64,000 nucleotides of DNA from Pseudomaricurvus alkylphenolicus (GTDB lineage Bacteria; Pseudomonadota; Gammaproteobacteria; Pseudomonadales; Cellvibrionaceae): positions 124,001-188,000 of the forward strand of contig NZ_JAAQPI010000009.1 of the NCBI RefSeq assembly GCF_011683955.1. Direction: 5' to 3'. The notes under the pieces were generated by a model. That model was not told where the DNA came from, did no database searches, and worked only from the letters and a program-made list of their open reading frames with translations. Position numbers and translations under genes: made by a program. This document shows, one piece after another, positions 28,078 through 37,238 of this stretch (positions are counted from its first letter, which is position 1; each line of letters begins with the position of its first letter).

Positions 28078-28396
28078 CACGTGCGATGTTCATGGTGGAT
28101 TACGGCTGCGCCTAATCCACCCTACGCCAACTCTATCCTTTTAATGACAAAGTAGAACTGATTAGCCATATTATAATCGTCGGTGGCCTGAGCAACACCG
28201 GCGGACCTGCCGCATGAATACGTATGCAGTCGATTGCCTTCAATAGTCGTGATTGACTAATCTATCCCTCATTCAAATCTTCAACGTATCTGATTTACGG
28301 TAGTGCTCTATGCACCACCGGGGGCGACCTATTGCCCAGAATTTGACTAAACAATAATTACATTAAATAAAAACTACGCTAGGGATGTTGCTGATC
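28078..28396. other. Intergenic region between dmpH and amylopullulanase gene
   Basis: 319 nt holding the third copy of the hairpin repeat (listed separately) near its left end and an A+T-rich end (28340-28378) where the amylopullulanase promoter should lie. TTGACT at 28343-28348 could be a -35, but no well-spaced -10 is convincing. No small gene is supported. Confidence 0.4.
28094..28125. repeat. Third locus of the 32-bp hairpin repeat
   Basis: Begins GGTGGATTACGGCTGCGCCT and ends AATCCACCCTAC; it differs from the 26391 copy at one base. It starts 17 nt after the dmpH stop, where it could act as the 3' hairpin of the operon transcript. No T tract follows, so it is not a classical terminator. 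Confidence 0.85.
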
Positions 28397-31300
28397 ATGA
28401 CCAAACCTGTATCAAGGCTCTGGGGGCCTTTGAGTTCATTTGCGTTGCCACTGTTCTTTAGCTGCTCTGCTGCGACGCTACACGCCGCTGATGATGACGA
28501 TCACTATCTGGACCGAGACGTCCGTGACGATGTCTTCTATTTTGTGCTTCCGGACCGCTTTCACAACGGTGATCGCAGCAATGACACCGGCGGTATAGAA
28601 GGGGGTCGTGAGCAGCACGGCTTTGATCCCGAGGACAAAGCCTACTACCACGGCGGTGACCTACAGGGCTTGGCAGAAAAGCTACCCTACTTGAAAGGGA
28701 TGGGTATTACGGCCGTCTGGTTAACTCCGATCTTCAAGAATGATCCCGTCAATAACGGCTCGGCCGGCTACCACGGATACTGGACGCTGGATTACACTCA
28801 AATCGATCCCCATCTTGGGGGTAACGAGTCACTGCAGACGTTGATCGATCGAGCCCACGATATGAACATCAAGATATTCTTTGATGTCGTGATCAATCAC
28901 ACGGCGGATGTTATCCGTTATGCGGAATGCCACAACTCAGATGGCAGTTTCCCGCAGGGGCTGTCGGCCTGCTCCTACCGTGACTCAATGCAGGACGCCT
29001 ATACACCCTTTATTCCCAGCGGCGATGAAAACGTCAAGGTGCCTGCCTGGTTAAACAATATGGATCACTACAACAATCGTGGTGACAGCACCTTTGCCGG
29101 TGAATCCTCCATTCTGGGTGATTTCTTTGGGCTCGATGACCTGGATACTACCCAGCCGCAGGTGGTAGAGGGCATGACCGAGCTGTTTATGCACTGGATC
29201 AGTGAATACAAGATCGATGGTTTTCGGGTTGACACCGTCAAACATGTCGACATGGATTTCTGGAAACAGTGGACTCCGGCGATCAAGGCTCACGCGGAGT
29301 CTGAGGGCATACCCAATTTTTTTGTTTTCGGAGAGATTTATGACGGCAATCCGGTGAATCTCAGCCGCTACTCAACGGAAGGGGAGTTATCCGCTTCTCT
29401 GGATTTTGGCCTGTATTACGCTCTCAAGGATGTTTTCGCCAATAATCATGCGCCATCGCGGCTAAATGATATTTTTGCGCTCGACGACTGGTATACGGAT
29501 CGCGATAGCGATGCCAGTTTTTCGATGAACTTCGTCAGTAACCACGACGTTGGCCGCTTGGCTTACGAAATTCGCAACGCCAATCCGGGAATTTCAGATC
29601 AAGATTTATTGGCACGATTGGAACAAGCCTATGCGCTGATATATTTTGCCCGTGGTATTCCAGTCGTTTACTACGGAGACGAGCAAGGATTTGTCGGTGG
29701 CGGCAGTGACCAGAACGCCCGAGAGGATATGTTTCCCAGTCAGGTTGATGAATACAATGACCTCGATCTGGTCGGCACCGACTACAGCACCGGGGTGAAT
29801 AATTTCCGGCGCACCCATCGCCTCTACAGAAGCCTGGGACTCTTTGCCAGACTTCTGAAGCAACACGAGGGTTTGCGTCGCGGACAGCAGATGGTTCGTT
29901 ATGCCAGCGATGAGCCGGGGATACTCGCGTTTTCAAAGATCGATCAAGGGCTGGAGTATCTGGTTGTTCTAAACACCAGTACGGATAGCAAAAACGTGAG
30001 TCTTGAGGCTACGGCCGACCGCTATCGCAAAATTTATCCGACACGTGATCAGGTCAAGACGATAGACAATAGCTTACAGCTGAGTGTTCAGGGCTTGTCA
30101 GTGTCCATCTACATGGCTGCCGATGAACACAGCGCTCCCAATATTGAATCCGTAAACCTGGTACTGGACAGCAGCCGAAAGGCCAGTGGGCGCACGCCCA
30201 TTGCCGCTGATGTTTCCTGGGTGACATCGTCGGTTTTGCCGATGACCAGTGTGACCTTTGAGGTCAGCGTCGACGGTGGCGAGTATCAGCACGCCGGCAC
30301 CGATCATAGCCCCGACTACAATCTTTTCTTTAATGCTGACGACTATCCCCAAGGTTCCCAACTCAGCTTTCGGGCGCGGGCGACCGATCAGAGTGGTAAT
30401 AGCCTGATCAGCGAAGCGGTTGCCGTCGAGGTGGGAGTGAACCCGGGGTTGGAGGTGATGTTCAGCAAGCCATCCGACTGGGGTAACGACATCAAGGTCT
30501 ACTATTGGAACGCCGAACCCGCACCGGGAGTCAGCTGGCCGGGTGTTGAAGCCGAGTCTTTGGGTAACGGCTTGTATCGCTATCAGTTTCCGGACAACGT
30601 CAGCGCCGCCAACCTGATTTTTAACGACGGTAATGGCCAACAGACTGCGGATTTGTATCGGGATAGCGACGGCTGCTTTGTTGATAGTGGTTGGCAGGAC
30701 GGGTGTGAATCTGAGCCCGAACCGCAAACCGGCCCACTGCAGGTGTTTTTCAAGAAACCGGCCGAATGGTCTAGCGGTATTAACATTTATTACTGGAACG
30801 CCGATCCCGCAGACCCCGTCAACTGGCCCGGCATCCCAGCCGAAAGCCTCGGAGACGACTGGTACAGCTTCGAATTCTCCGACGAGGTGGCCAGTGCCAA
30901 TGTGATTTTCAATGATGGTAGCGGTAATCAAACCGCGGATCTTTTCCGCGATACCAGCGGCTGCTTTGTGGACAATGGCTGGCAGGACAGCTGCGATACC
31001 CCCGAACCGGGTTTGGAATTGTTTTTTCATAAACCAGAAGGCTGGGGCGAAGAGATCAGCGTCTACTACTGGAATGCGGACGGAGCACCCGCCGTCAACT
31101 GGCCGGGTACCGGCATGCAAACCATGGCCGATGGCTGGTATCGCTACGAATTTCCGGCCGGCGTCACCAGCGCCAATGTGATCTTTACCGATGGTCAGGG
31201 TAACCAGACCGCGGACCTGTACCGCGACAGCGGCGGTTGTTTTGAATCCGAAGGCAGCAGCTGGTCTGATAACTGCGATGTTTCGCCGTTGGCCAACGTT

Positions 31301-34300
31301 AGCGGTGCCCGTGCTCACTGGCTCAGCCGCGACCGCATAGCCTGGAAGACGACCGGCAGTGACGCAGTGAGCTATAAGCTCTACAGCGCGGCGGCCGCTA
31401 ATCTGGAAATTGCTAACAACCAGATCGTCAACGCCGATGTTGAAATTGATCTCTCCTCCGGTTCCAGTTTTTCAGAGGCAACGGCGGACAAATTCAGACA
31501 CCTGGCCGACTGGCCCGCATTTGCGCTGAATCTGTCGGATGCGGAAATCGCCGCAGCCCTGAAAGGGGAAATCTGGGCCGTGGCCCTGGACAGTGAAGGC
31601 CGTGTCAACGAAGCGACTCGCGTTCAGTTACCAGGGGTCATTGATGAACTGTTTAGCTACAGCGGGCCGTTGGGGGTAGACACTGACAGTGGCGTCACTC
31701 TGCGTTTGTGGGCACCCACGGCTCAGCAAGTGGCGTTAAAGATCTACGATGCCGATTTCAATCTGCTGTCCACGGAACAGGCGGTTGACGTCAGCGACGG
31801 AGTTTATCGGTTTATTGGCAACAGCAGTTGGATCGACCAATACTACCGCTACGAAGTCACCGTGTTTCACCCTGAAACCGGAGCAGTAGAAACCTACGAA
31901 GTCACTGACCCCTATTCGGTCAGCCTCAGTCAGGACTCCCAGTTCAGTCAAATTGTGGATCTGCGCAACGACGCGGAAATCAAGCCACTGGGTTGGGATT
32001 CCTTACAAAAGCCGTTGCCCGCGCAAGCAAATATCAGCGTGTATGAAGGACATGTCAGGGATTTCAGTATCTCCGATCCCTTGGTGCCTGAGGAGCATCG
32101 CGGCACCTATCTGGCGTTCACCTATAACGGCCAGAATGGTCAGCCCCTGTCACACGGAATGTCTCATCTTACTGCTTTGGCGAATGCCGGTCTCACGCAC
32201 CTGCATCTGCTGCCGGTGAATGACATCAGTTCGGTCAAAGAAAACCCGGACGATCGAGTGGATTTGGATGACCCTTACAGCCGACTGTGCGAGAAGGTCG
32301 CCACCGCCAGTGTGCAGGCGGGTTGCGAAGCCTTTGCCGATGTCACCATCCGCGAAGCCTTTGAAATGCTGAAGGCGGACGATCCCACCACGGATCTGAT
32401 TCAGGCGATCAACTATGATCAGCGCACGCAAGGTTTTCCTTCGGTGGACGGCTTTAACTGGGGTTATGATCCCTACCACTTCCTGGCGCCTGAGGGCAGC
32501 TACGCCACCGATACCAACGGTAAACAACGGGTACTGGAGCTGCGCGAAATGGTGCGAGCGCTGAACGAAGTAAACCTGAAGCTGGTTGTGGATGTTGTTT
32601 TCAATCACACCTCGGCCTCCGGACTTTGGAGTAACTCCGTGCTCGACAAAGTGGTGCCCGGTTATTATCACCGTTTAAATGCACTGTCAGGAACAGTGGA
32701 AACCTCCACCTGTTGCGACAACACGGCCGCTGAGCACACCATGATGGAAAAGTTGATGGTGGACTCTATTATGTTGTGGGCACAACACTACAAGATCGAC
32801 GCCTTCCGTTTCGATCTGATGGGCCATCATCCCAAATCGGTGATGGAGAATATTCGAGCGCAACTCGACCAGCTGACCCTGGAGCAGCACGGTGTTGATG
32901 GCAGCAATATCTATCTCTACGGTGAGGGTTGGGACTTCGGCGAAGTGGCGGGTAACCAGCGATTCGATCAGGCGACCCAATTCAATTTGGCGGGAACCGG
33001 CATAGGTACGTTTAACGATCGTCTAAGAGACGCGGTTCGCGGCGGCAACTTTACTGATCGGGGCCGAGCGCAGGGGTTTACCAACGGTAACGGCACGTTC
33101 GATAATGGTGTGGTCGAAGGGGCCAGCACTCCCGGCGACCAAGCGGATCGTATTCGCATCGGTCTGGCCGGCAATCTGCAGGACTACCCCTTTGTAGACA
33201 ATGGCGGCAATCTCAATACCGGCTTGAACTACTCCGGAGTGGGGTATAACTCGGACCCCCAGGAGAACGTGGTCTACATCGACAAACACGACAATGAAAC
33301 CCTGTGGGACAATACTCAGGCAAAACTGCCGGACTGGACTGATATCGACTCTCGTGTAAGAGTGCAGTCCCTGGGGCACGCCATTGTCAATTTCTCCCAA
33401 GGCATTCCCTTCCATCAAATGGGCACCGATCTGCTCAGATCAAAGTCCATGGATCGCGACAGCTTTGACTCCGGTGACTGGTTTAACAAAGTCGACTTTA
33501 CCCTGGAGGATAATAACTGGGCGGTGGGGCTGCCTTCGGAGGACAAAAACGGCGATCGCTGGGATGTAATGAGGGATATTCTCTCCAACCCCAATATCGA
33601 TCCTGTTGCCGAACACCTGCAGGCTGCCACGGCTGTGTTTCGCGATCAGCTGGCGATTCGCTACAGTTCGCCGTTGTTCCGCCTGGATAACGCCGAACAG
33701 GTCAAGCAGCGTGTGGGTTTCTGGAATACCGGTTCCGAACAGCTGCCGGGATTGATTACCATGACCATTAGTGATGGCGCCTGCAGCGACGGCGATTTTG
33801 ACCCACAGTACGACGGTATTGCTGTGATCTTTAATGCAGACGATGAGGCCCGGAGTGTGACTCTGGAGGCGCTGGCCGGCATGCCAATGTCTCTGCATCC
33901 GGTTCAGGCCGGAGGCAGTGACTTGACGGTTCAACAGGCCAGCTACGATTCGGCGAACGGAACCTTTGAGATCCCGGCACTGACCGCTGCGGTGTTTGTG
34001 CAGGCTCAAAATGGATCGCAGGGCGAGTTCCCCTGTAATCCCAGCCACGGTCTGGTCAAGGAGCCGGGTTTTACGACCTACTTCAAAAAACCGGACCATT
34101 GGACCGAGGTTAATATTTATTACTGGAATGCCACGCCCTCCGCGCCTGCGGTCAACTGGCCCGGTGTGCCCATGGAGGATCTGGGCGAGGGCTGGTATGC
34201 CTTTACTTTTGCCGATGAAGTGACGGCTTCGAATCTGATCTTTAACAATAACAGCGGCGAGCAAACCGGTGACCTCTACCGCGAGGGCGACGGTTGCTTC

Positions 34301-34621
34301 GATTACACCGATTCATTTTGGACGGACAGCTGCACCTTGCCCGGTCTGAAATTCTGGTTCGAGAAACCGGCCCACTGGAGCGACAATATCAACCTCTACT
34401 TCTGGGGCGCAAGTGTCTCAGGACCCGGCTGGCCGGGCGAGGCGATGGAGAACCTGGGTGACGGTTGGTTCTTTTATCAGATGCCGCAAGGTGTCCGGGA
34501 AAGCAATCTGATCTTCAACGATGCCGACGGCTCGGGCGAGCAGACTTCGGACTTGTTCCGCAGTCGCAATGGTTGCTACTCTCAGGACGCTGGTTGGGTG
34601 GAGACTTGCACACTGCCCTGA
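28397..34621 (+). CDS. Secreted bifunctional amylopullulanase: two GH13 domains and five CBM26-like modules
   Basis: 2074 residues. Order: signal peptide (1 to about 30); GH13 alpha-amylase domain (about 45-560) with DVVINHTA, GFRVDTVKHV (nucleophile Asp), GEIYDG (acid Glu) and FVSNHDVGR; a beta-rich linker (about 578-680); three repeats of about 90 residues typified by FFKKPAEWSSGINIYYWNAD and ANVIFNDGSGNQTADL (about 683-960), which look like CBM26 starch-binding modules; a pullulanase N-terminal domain (about 965-1085); a CBM48-like domain (about 1087-1190); a pullulanase GH13 domain (about 1198-1750) with NWGYDPYHF, DVVFNHTS, FRFDLMGHHP, YGEGWDFGE and IDKHDNETLWD; a pullulanase C-terminal domain; and two more CBM26-like repeats (about 1888-2074). 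Both active sites look complete, so it should cut alpha-1,4 and alpha-1,6 bonds of starch or glycogen outside the cell. ATG 28397 is preferred (AGGGA at 28381); ATG 28385 is the alternative. Confidence 0.93.
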   Translation: MTKPVSRLWGPLSSFALPLFFSCSAATLHAADDDDHYLDRDVRDDVFYFVLPDRFHNGDRSNDTGGIEGGREQHGFDPEDKAYYHGGDLQGLAEKLPYLKGMGITAVWLTPIFKNDPVNNGSAGYHGYWTLDYTQIDPHLGGNESLQTLIDRAHDMNIKIFFDVVINHTADVIRYAECHNSDGSFPQGLSACSYRDSMQDAYTPFIPSGDENVKVPAWLNNMDHYNNRGDSTFAGESSILGDFFGLDDLDTTQPQVVEGMTELFMHWISEYKIDGFRVDTVKHVDMDFWKQWTPAIKAHAESEGIPNFFVFGEIYDGNPVNLSRYSTEGELSASLDFGLYYALKDVFANNHAPSRLNDIFALDDWYTDRDSDASFSMNFVSNHDVGRLAYEIRNANPGISDQDLLARLEQAYALIYFARGIPVVYYGDEQGFVGGGSDQNAREDMFPSQVDEYNDLDLVGTDYSTGVNNFRRTHRLYRSLGLFARLLKQHEGLRRGQQMVRYASDEPGILAFSKIDQGLEYLVVLNTSTDSKNVSLEATADRYRKIYPTRDQVKTIDNSLQLSVQGLSVSIYMAADEHSAPNIESVNLVLDSSRKASGRTPIAADVSWVTSSVLPMTSVTFEVSVDGGEYQHAGTDHSPDYNLFFNADDYPQGSQLSFRARATDQSGNSLISEAVAVEVGVNPGLEVMFSKPSDWGNDIKVYYWNAEPAPGVSWPGVEAESLGNGLYRYQFPDNVSAANLIFNDGNGQQTADLYRDSDGCFVDSGWQDGCESEPEPQTGPLQVFFKKPAEWSSGINIYYWNADPADPVNWPGIPAESLGDDWYSFEFSDEVASANVIFNDGSGNQTADLFRDTSGCFVDNGWQDSCDTPEPGLELFFHKPEGWGEEISVYYWNADGAPAVNWPGTGMQTMADGWYRYEFPAGVTSANVIFTDGQGNQTADLYRDSGGCFESEGSSWSDNCDVSPLANVSGARAHWLSRDRIAWKTTGSDAVSYKLYSAAAANLEIANNQIVNADVEIDLSSGSSFSEATADKFRHLADWPAFALNLSDAEIAAALKGEIWAVALDSEGRVNEATRVQLPGVIDELFSYSGPLGVDTDSGVTLRLWAPTAQQVALKIYDADFNLLSTEQAVDVSDGVYRFIGNSSWIDQYYRYEVTVFHPETGAVETYEVTDPYSVSLSQDSQFSQIVDLRNDAEIKPLGWDSLQKPLPAQANISVYEGHVRDFSISDPLVPEEHRGTYLAFTYNGQNGQPLSHGMSHLTALANAGLTHLHLLPVNDISSVKENPDDRVDLDDPYSRLCEKVATASVQAGCEAFADVTIREAFEMLKADDPTTDLIQAINYDQRTQGFPSVDGFNWGYDPYHFLAPEGSYATDTNGKQRVLELREMVRALNEVNLKLVVDVVFNHTSASGLWSNSVLDKVVPGYYHRLNALSGTVETSTCCDNTAAEHTMMEKLMVDSIMLWAQHYKIDAFRFDLMGHHPKSVMENIRAQLDQLTLEQHGVDGSNIYLYGEGWDFGEVAGNQRFDQATQFNLAGTGIGTFNDRLRDAVRGGNFTDRGRAQGFTNGNGTFDNGVVEGASTPGDQADRIRIGLAGNLQDYPFVDNGGNLNTGLNYSGVGYNSDPQENVVYIDKHDNETLWDNTQAKLPDWTDIDSRVRVQSLGHAIVNFSQGIPFHQMGTDLLRSKSMDRDSFDSGDWFNKVDFTLEDNNWAVGLPSEDKNGDRWDVMRDILSNPNIDPVAEHLQAATAVFRDQLAIRYSSPLFRLDNAEQVKQRVGFWNTGSEQLPGLITMTISDGACSDGDFDPQYDGIAVIFNADDEARSVTLEALAGMPMSLHPVQAGGSDLTVQQASYDSANGTFEIPALTAAVFVQAQNGSQGEFPCNPSHGLVKEPGFTTYFKKPDHWTEVNIYYWNATPSAPAVNWPGVPMEDLGEGWYAFTFADEVTASNLIFNNNSGEQTGDLYREGDGCFDYTDSFWTDSCTLPGLKFWFEKPAHWSDNINLYFWGASVSGPGWPGEAMENLGDGWFFYQMPQGVRESNLIFNDADGSGEQTSDLFRSRNGCYSQDAGWVETCTLP

Positions 34622-34631
34622 CGATGATCTG

Positions 34632-34668
34632 ACCAAGCCTGATCTATCCTGTGATCGATCAGGCTGGT
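34632..34668. terminator. Hairpin between convergent genes, possible bidirectional terminator
   Basis: AGCCTGATC (34636-34644) pairs with GATCAGGCT (34657-34665), extended by ACC/GGT across one bulged A, giving about 12 bp with a 12-nt loop. It lies just after the amylopullulanase stop and includes the stop codon of the convergent GNAT gene. Neither side has a clear T tract, so termination is only suggested. Confidence 0.4.
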
Positions 34669-35411
34669 GGCACCCGCTGATAGTTACGAATCGTGAACAG
34701 AGAAGTAAACCCCAAGCGATCGTACAGCGGTTTGCCCACAACAGAGGCCTGTAACGTAATCGCCTCGCCACCCCGAACGCGACACCGCTCAATCAGGATT
34801 TGCATCAAAGCCAGGGCGATACCTTGCCCCTGATAGTTTGGATCCACGCCCACCTGGTGAATGCCGATGACCGGCGCAGTCTCAAATAACAGCCCTGTTG
34901 CTACCGGTTCACCCTGGAGACGGGCCAGAAGCACCTGAGCACTCTCGCATTTCAAGACGTTACGAATTGCGTCGGAATCAATCTGATAGCCAAACGCAGC
35001 GCTGCCGATACGCACCCAATGGTTGAGTTCCTCGTCGCTGGCAATCTCTGCAACCTGCAGTTCGATTGAGGGTACCAAACTCTCGGTGGGCATAGGCAAC
35101 GCCATAGCCGTTTGACTGAAGGTGGCTTCGAGACCGCTGGCAATCAATTCCTGCTCGAACACTGCCGGGTGTGCAGGGTTGCTATCCCAAACCGGAATGA
35201 TTGCTGTTGCCGGAACACGCTTGGCAAAATCCCTGACCGCTTCAGGTGCTTTGATTTGCGTTCCCCAGTCGAGCCAATGCCGATGGGGCCAGCTTGCACA
35301 CACATTAAGCTGCTGCAATGAATAATCATGTGACTCTCGCAGTCCCATCTGTTTCCACAGACGGGTCAGGTTATCGATATTGAGTTGTTTGATAGGCTCC
35401 AACGCCAGCAT
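34659..35411 (-). CDS. GNAT family N-acetyltransferase
   Basis: 250 residues, with the GNAT acetyl-CoA site in the C-terminal half (IGIHQVGVDPNYQGQGIALA near residue 190; core V-x-P-x-x-Q-G-Q-G-I-A). The N-terminal half is not recognised and may be a second, degenerate acetyltransferase fold. Substrate unknown. The ATG at 35411 is chosen because it follows the transporter gene's TGA by one base, implying coupled translation; an in-frame start at 35444 would lie inside that gene. Last gene of a minus-strand group. Confidence 0.85.
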   Translation of the reverse strand: MLALEPIKQLNIDNLTRLWKQMGLRESHDYSLQQLNVCASWPHRHWLDWGTQIKAPEAVRDFAKRVPATAIIPVWDSNPAHPAVFEQELIASGLEATFSQTAMALPMPTESLVPSIELQVAEIASDEELNHWVRIGSAAFGYQIDSDAIRNVLKCESAQVLLARLQGEPVATGLLFETAPVIGIHQVGVDPNYQGQGIALALMQILIERCRVRGGEAITLQASVVGKPLYDRLGFTSLFTIRNYQRVPPA

Positions 35412-35412
35412 G

Positions 35413-35865
35413 TCAGGACTCCAAATCCAGATTGACAAGAACAATGCCCGCTATCATACACAGCAGGCCAATCAATTTGATATGGGTAACGGGTTTAGCA
35501 GGAAGATCAAACCAGCCCAAGTGGCTGCAGAGTGTCGCCACCAGTATCTGCCCGCTAAGCGCAAACGACATCATATTGCCCACCCCCATTTTCGGGATCA
35601 GAAAATAGAAGAGGGCGACCCCGAAACTGCTCAACACGCCGCCGGTCCAAAGATGCGTCGGCACCGCTCGAATCACCTCAAACGACGGATACTGCCGCGT
35701 TGACACCAGTACCACCATCAAGGTCAATACTGCGCTGGCCGTGAAGGCGATGGCGGTGCTCATCAACGCGTTGTCCAACAGAACGCCGAGTCGGGCGTTC
35801 ATACCGGCTTGCACGGCAATGGCAGCACCGGCCATCATGGCCAGCAGACCCAGGCTGGACATCAC
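35413..35865 (-). CDS. Small DMT-superfamily transporter (YdcZ/DUF606)
   Basis: 150 residues, nearly all hydrophobic, with five predicted membrane segments. Typical pattern of the family: AAIAVQAGMNARLGVLLDNA near residue 13, SFGVALFYFLIPKMGVGN in the middle, and LIGLLCMIAGIVLVNLD at the end. Such proteins are half-size members of the drug/metabolite transporter superfamily that likely dimerise; substrate unknown. It overlaps the upstream nitroreductase gene by 4 nt (ATGA) and is followed one base later by the GNAT gene. Confidence 0.88.
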   Translation of the reverse strand: MMSSLGLLAMMAGAAIAVQAGMNARLGVLLDNALMSTAIAFTASAVLTLMVVLVSTRQYPSFEVIRAVPTHLWTGGVLSSFGVALFYFLIPKMGVGNMMSFALSGQILVATLCSHLGWFDLPAKPVTHIKLIGLLCMIAGIVLVNLDLES

Positions 35866-36527
35866 TCGCGTCCCACCACCAGTTCGTCGACGCCGAGACG
35901 GACTTTAGGCTGCTGAGCCAGTGCATCCCCGTGATCTCGGACTCCCAGTGCGATCAAAACGGTGGTGGTTAAGCCTAAATCCGCCAGGCCCAGTACCTGG
36001 TCAATTCCCTTTGGGTTTATGCCTCCGATTGGGCAGGCATCCACTCCCAGCAGGGCAGCGCTGGTGAGCAGATTGCCCAGAGCGACGCAGGCCTGTTGAT
36101 GGGCCCATTGCTGTTGCTCAGCCGTGCTCATGCCCGCCAGGGCGGTTTTCATATGATCCAGCATGCCCTGCGGAATGGGTTCTTCGCGAACCCTATTGGC
36201 ACGCTGGGCATATTGATCGACCGTGTGATCTCCGATGCAGGTCTGCGCCGCCAGTACCAGCAGATGTGAGCAGTCAGCGACTTTTTCCTGCCCCATGGCA
36301 TGGGGCACCAGCTGTTGGCGCAGAGCCCGATCTTTGAGCAGCAGCGCTCGATAGGGTTGTAAACCGTAGGAAGAGGGGCTCAGACTCAGCGCCTCAAGCA
36401 GCGGTTGTATCTGAGCGTCGGTGAGTGTGGCGCCGCTGAATGCTCTCACTGCGTAGCGCCAGTTCAAGGCTTTAGACAAGGTGGCAGCGGGGTCTATTGG
36501 CTGAAGGGTTGGGTTTCCCTGGGGCAT
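35862..36527 (-). CDS. Nitroreductase family FMN oxidoreductase
   Basis: 221 residues. Seen: the FMN-phosphate segment RYAVRAFSGATLTDAQIQPL (residues 24-43), SPSSYGLQPYRALLL near 52, and GVDACPIGGINPKGID near 157 with the GINPKGID loop usual in NfsB-type enzymes. It reduces nitro compounds, quinones or similar acceptors with NAD(P)H; the natural substrate is not known. It is 90 nt downstream of the Crp-type regulator and overlaps the transporter gene, so the three are probably co-transcribed. Confidence 0.9.
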   Translation of the reverse strand: MPQGNPTLQPIDPAATLSKALNWRYAVRAFSGATLTDAQIQPLLEALSLSPSSYGLQPYRALLLKDRALRQQLVPHAMGQEKVADCSHLLVLAAQTCIGDHTVDQYAQRANRVREEPIPQGMLDHMKTALAGMSTAEQQQWAHQQACVALGNLLTSAALLGVDACPIGGINPKGIDQVLGLADLGLTTTVLIALGVRDHGDALAQQPKVRLGVDELVVGRE

Positions 36528-36617
36528 GGTGTGTGGTCTCCGATGGCGTTTCAGTTGGAGCCATCATAGGACTGCGCCCGCCACAGGGCATTTACATAGG
36601 TTGATAAAAGGCCCAAT

Positions 36618-37229
36618 TCAGGTTTTTTTTCGAATGCGGCTGAGCTGAGTGGGCGTGATGCCCAGGTGCGAGGCAATATGGTATTGCGGCAAGCGTTCAG
36701 TGAGCCCCGGAAAATCCTGCAGAAAGCGCTGGTAACGCAGGGCGGCATCCTCCTGAACGATCTCCACCTCTCGGGCATCTTTATCCAGCAGCCAGTTCCT
36801 TTCCAGATAGTGGATCTGGTAGAGCATGAGGTCTTGACGCTGTTGCAACAGATCCCTGAAGCCCTGGTGATCAATTTCCACCACCAGGCTGGCTTCCAGG
36901 GCATCAACGGTAAACCGGGAGGGTTGAGACTTTAGCAAGGCGGTCATGGATCCGGGAAAGCTACCTTCCTCAAAGAACTTTTTGTTGTATTCGTTGCCGT
37001 TGTCGTCGGTGACAAACACTCGCAACAACCCCGTGTACACGTAGGCAAAATGCGTTGGCAGTTCTCCTATGGGATAGAGAATCTCACCTTTTTCCAGGCG
37101 ACGACAGCGGCAAATGGCTTGCAACTGCGAGCGAGTCTCGCTGCCAATCGGGTGATACCCAATCATCGTCTGGTGCAGTGCCTCTAGAGCGCTGGACTCC
37201 AAAGGGGTCATGGTTTTCTGTTGCTTCAC
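36618..37229 (-). CDS. Crp/Fnr family transcriptional regulator
   Basis: 203 residues. An N-terminal cyclic-nucleotide-binding-type beta roll (CRCRRLEKGEILYPIGELPT near residue 40, YNKKFFEEGSFPGSMTALLK near 80) precedes a winged-helix HTH (LPQYHIASHLGITPTQLSRI near 180). There are no Fnr-type N-terminal cysteine clusters, so it is not an oxygen sensor of that kind. The effector is unknown. The GTG at 37229 is used because GAGG lies 7 nt upstream and overlaps the LysR stop codon; an ATG at 37211 has no clear ribosome site. Confidence 0.88.
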   Translation of the reverse strand: MKQQKTMTPLESSALEALHQTMIGYHPIGSETRSQLQAICRCRRLEKGEILYPIGELPTHFAYVYTGLLRVFVTDDNGNEYNKKFFEEGSFPGSMTALLKSQPSRFTVDALEASLVVEIDHQGFRDLLQQRQDLMLYQIHYLERNWLLDKDAREVEIVQEDAALRYQRFLQDFPGLTERLPQYHIASHLGITPTQLSRIRKKT

Positions 37230-37238
37230 AAAACAGCC

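Noticed and set aside
30098-31318. 406-codon open frame on the minus strand inside the amylopullulanase gene
   Set aside because: It mirrors the repeated CBM modules in a GC-rich gene; the forward strand has clear domains there, so this is an antisense artefact.
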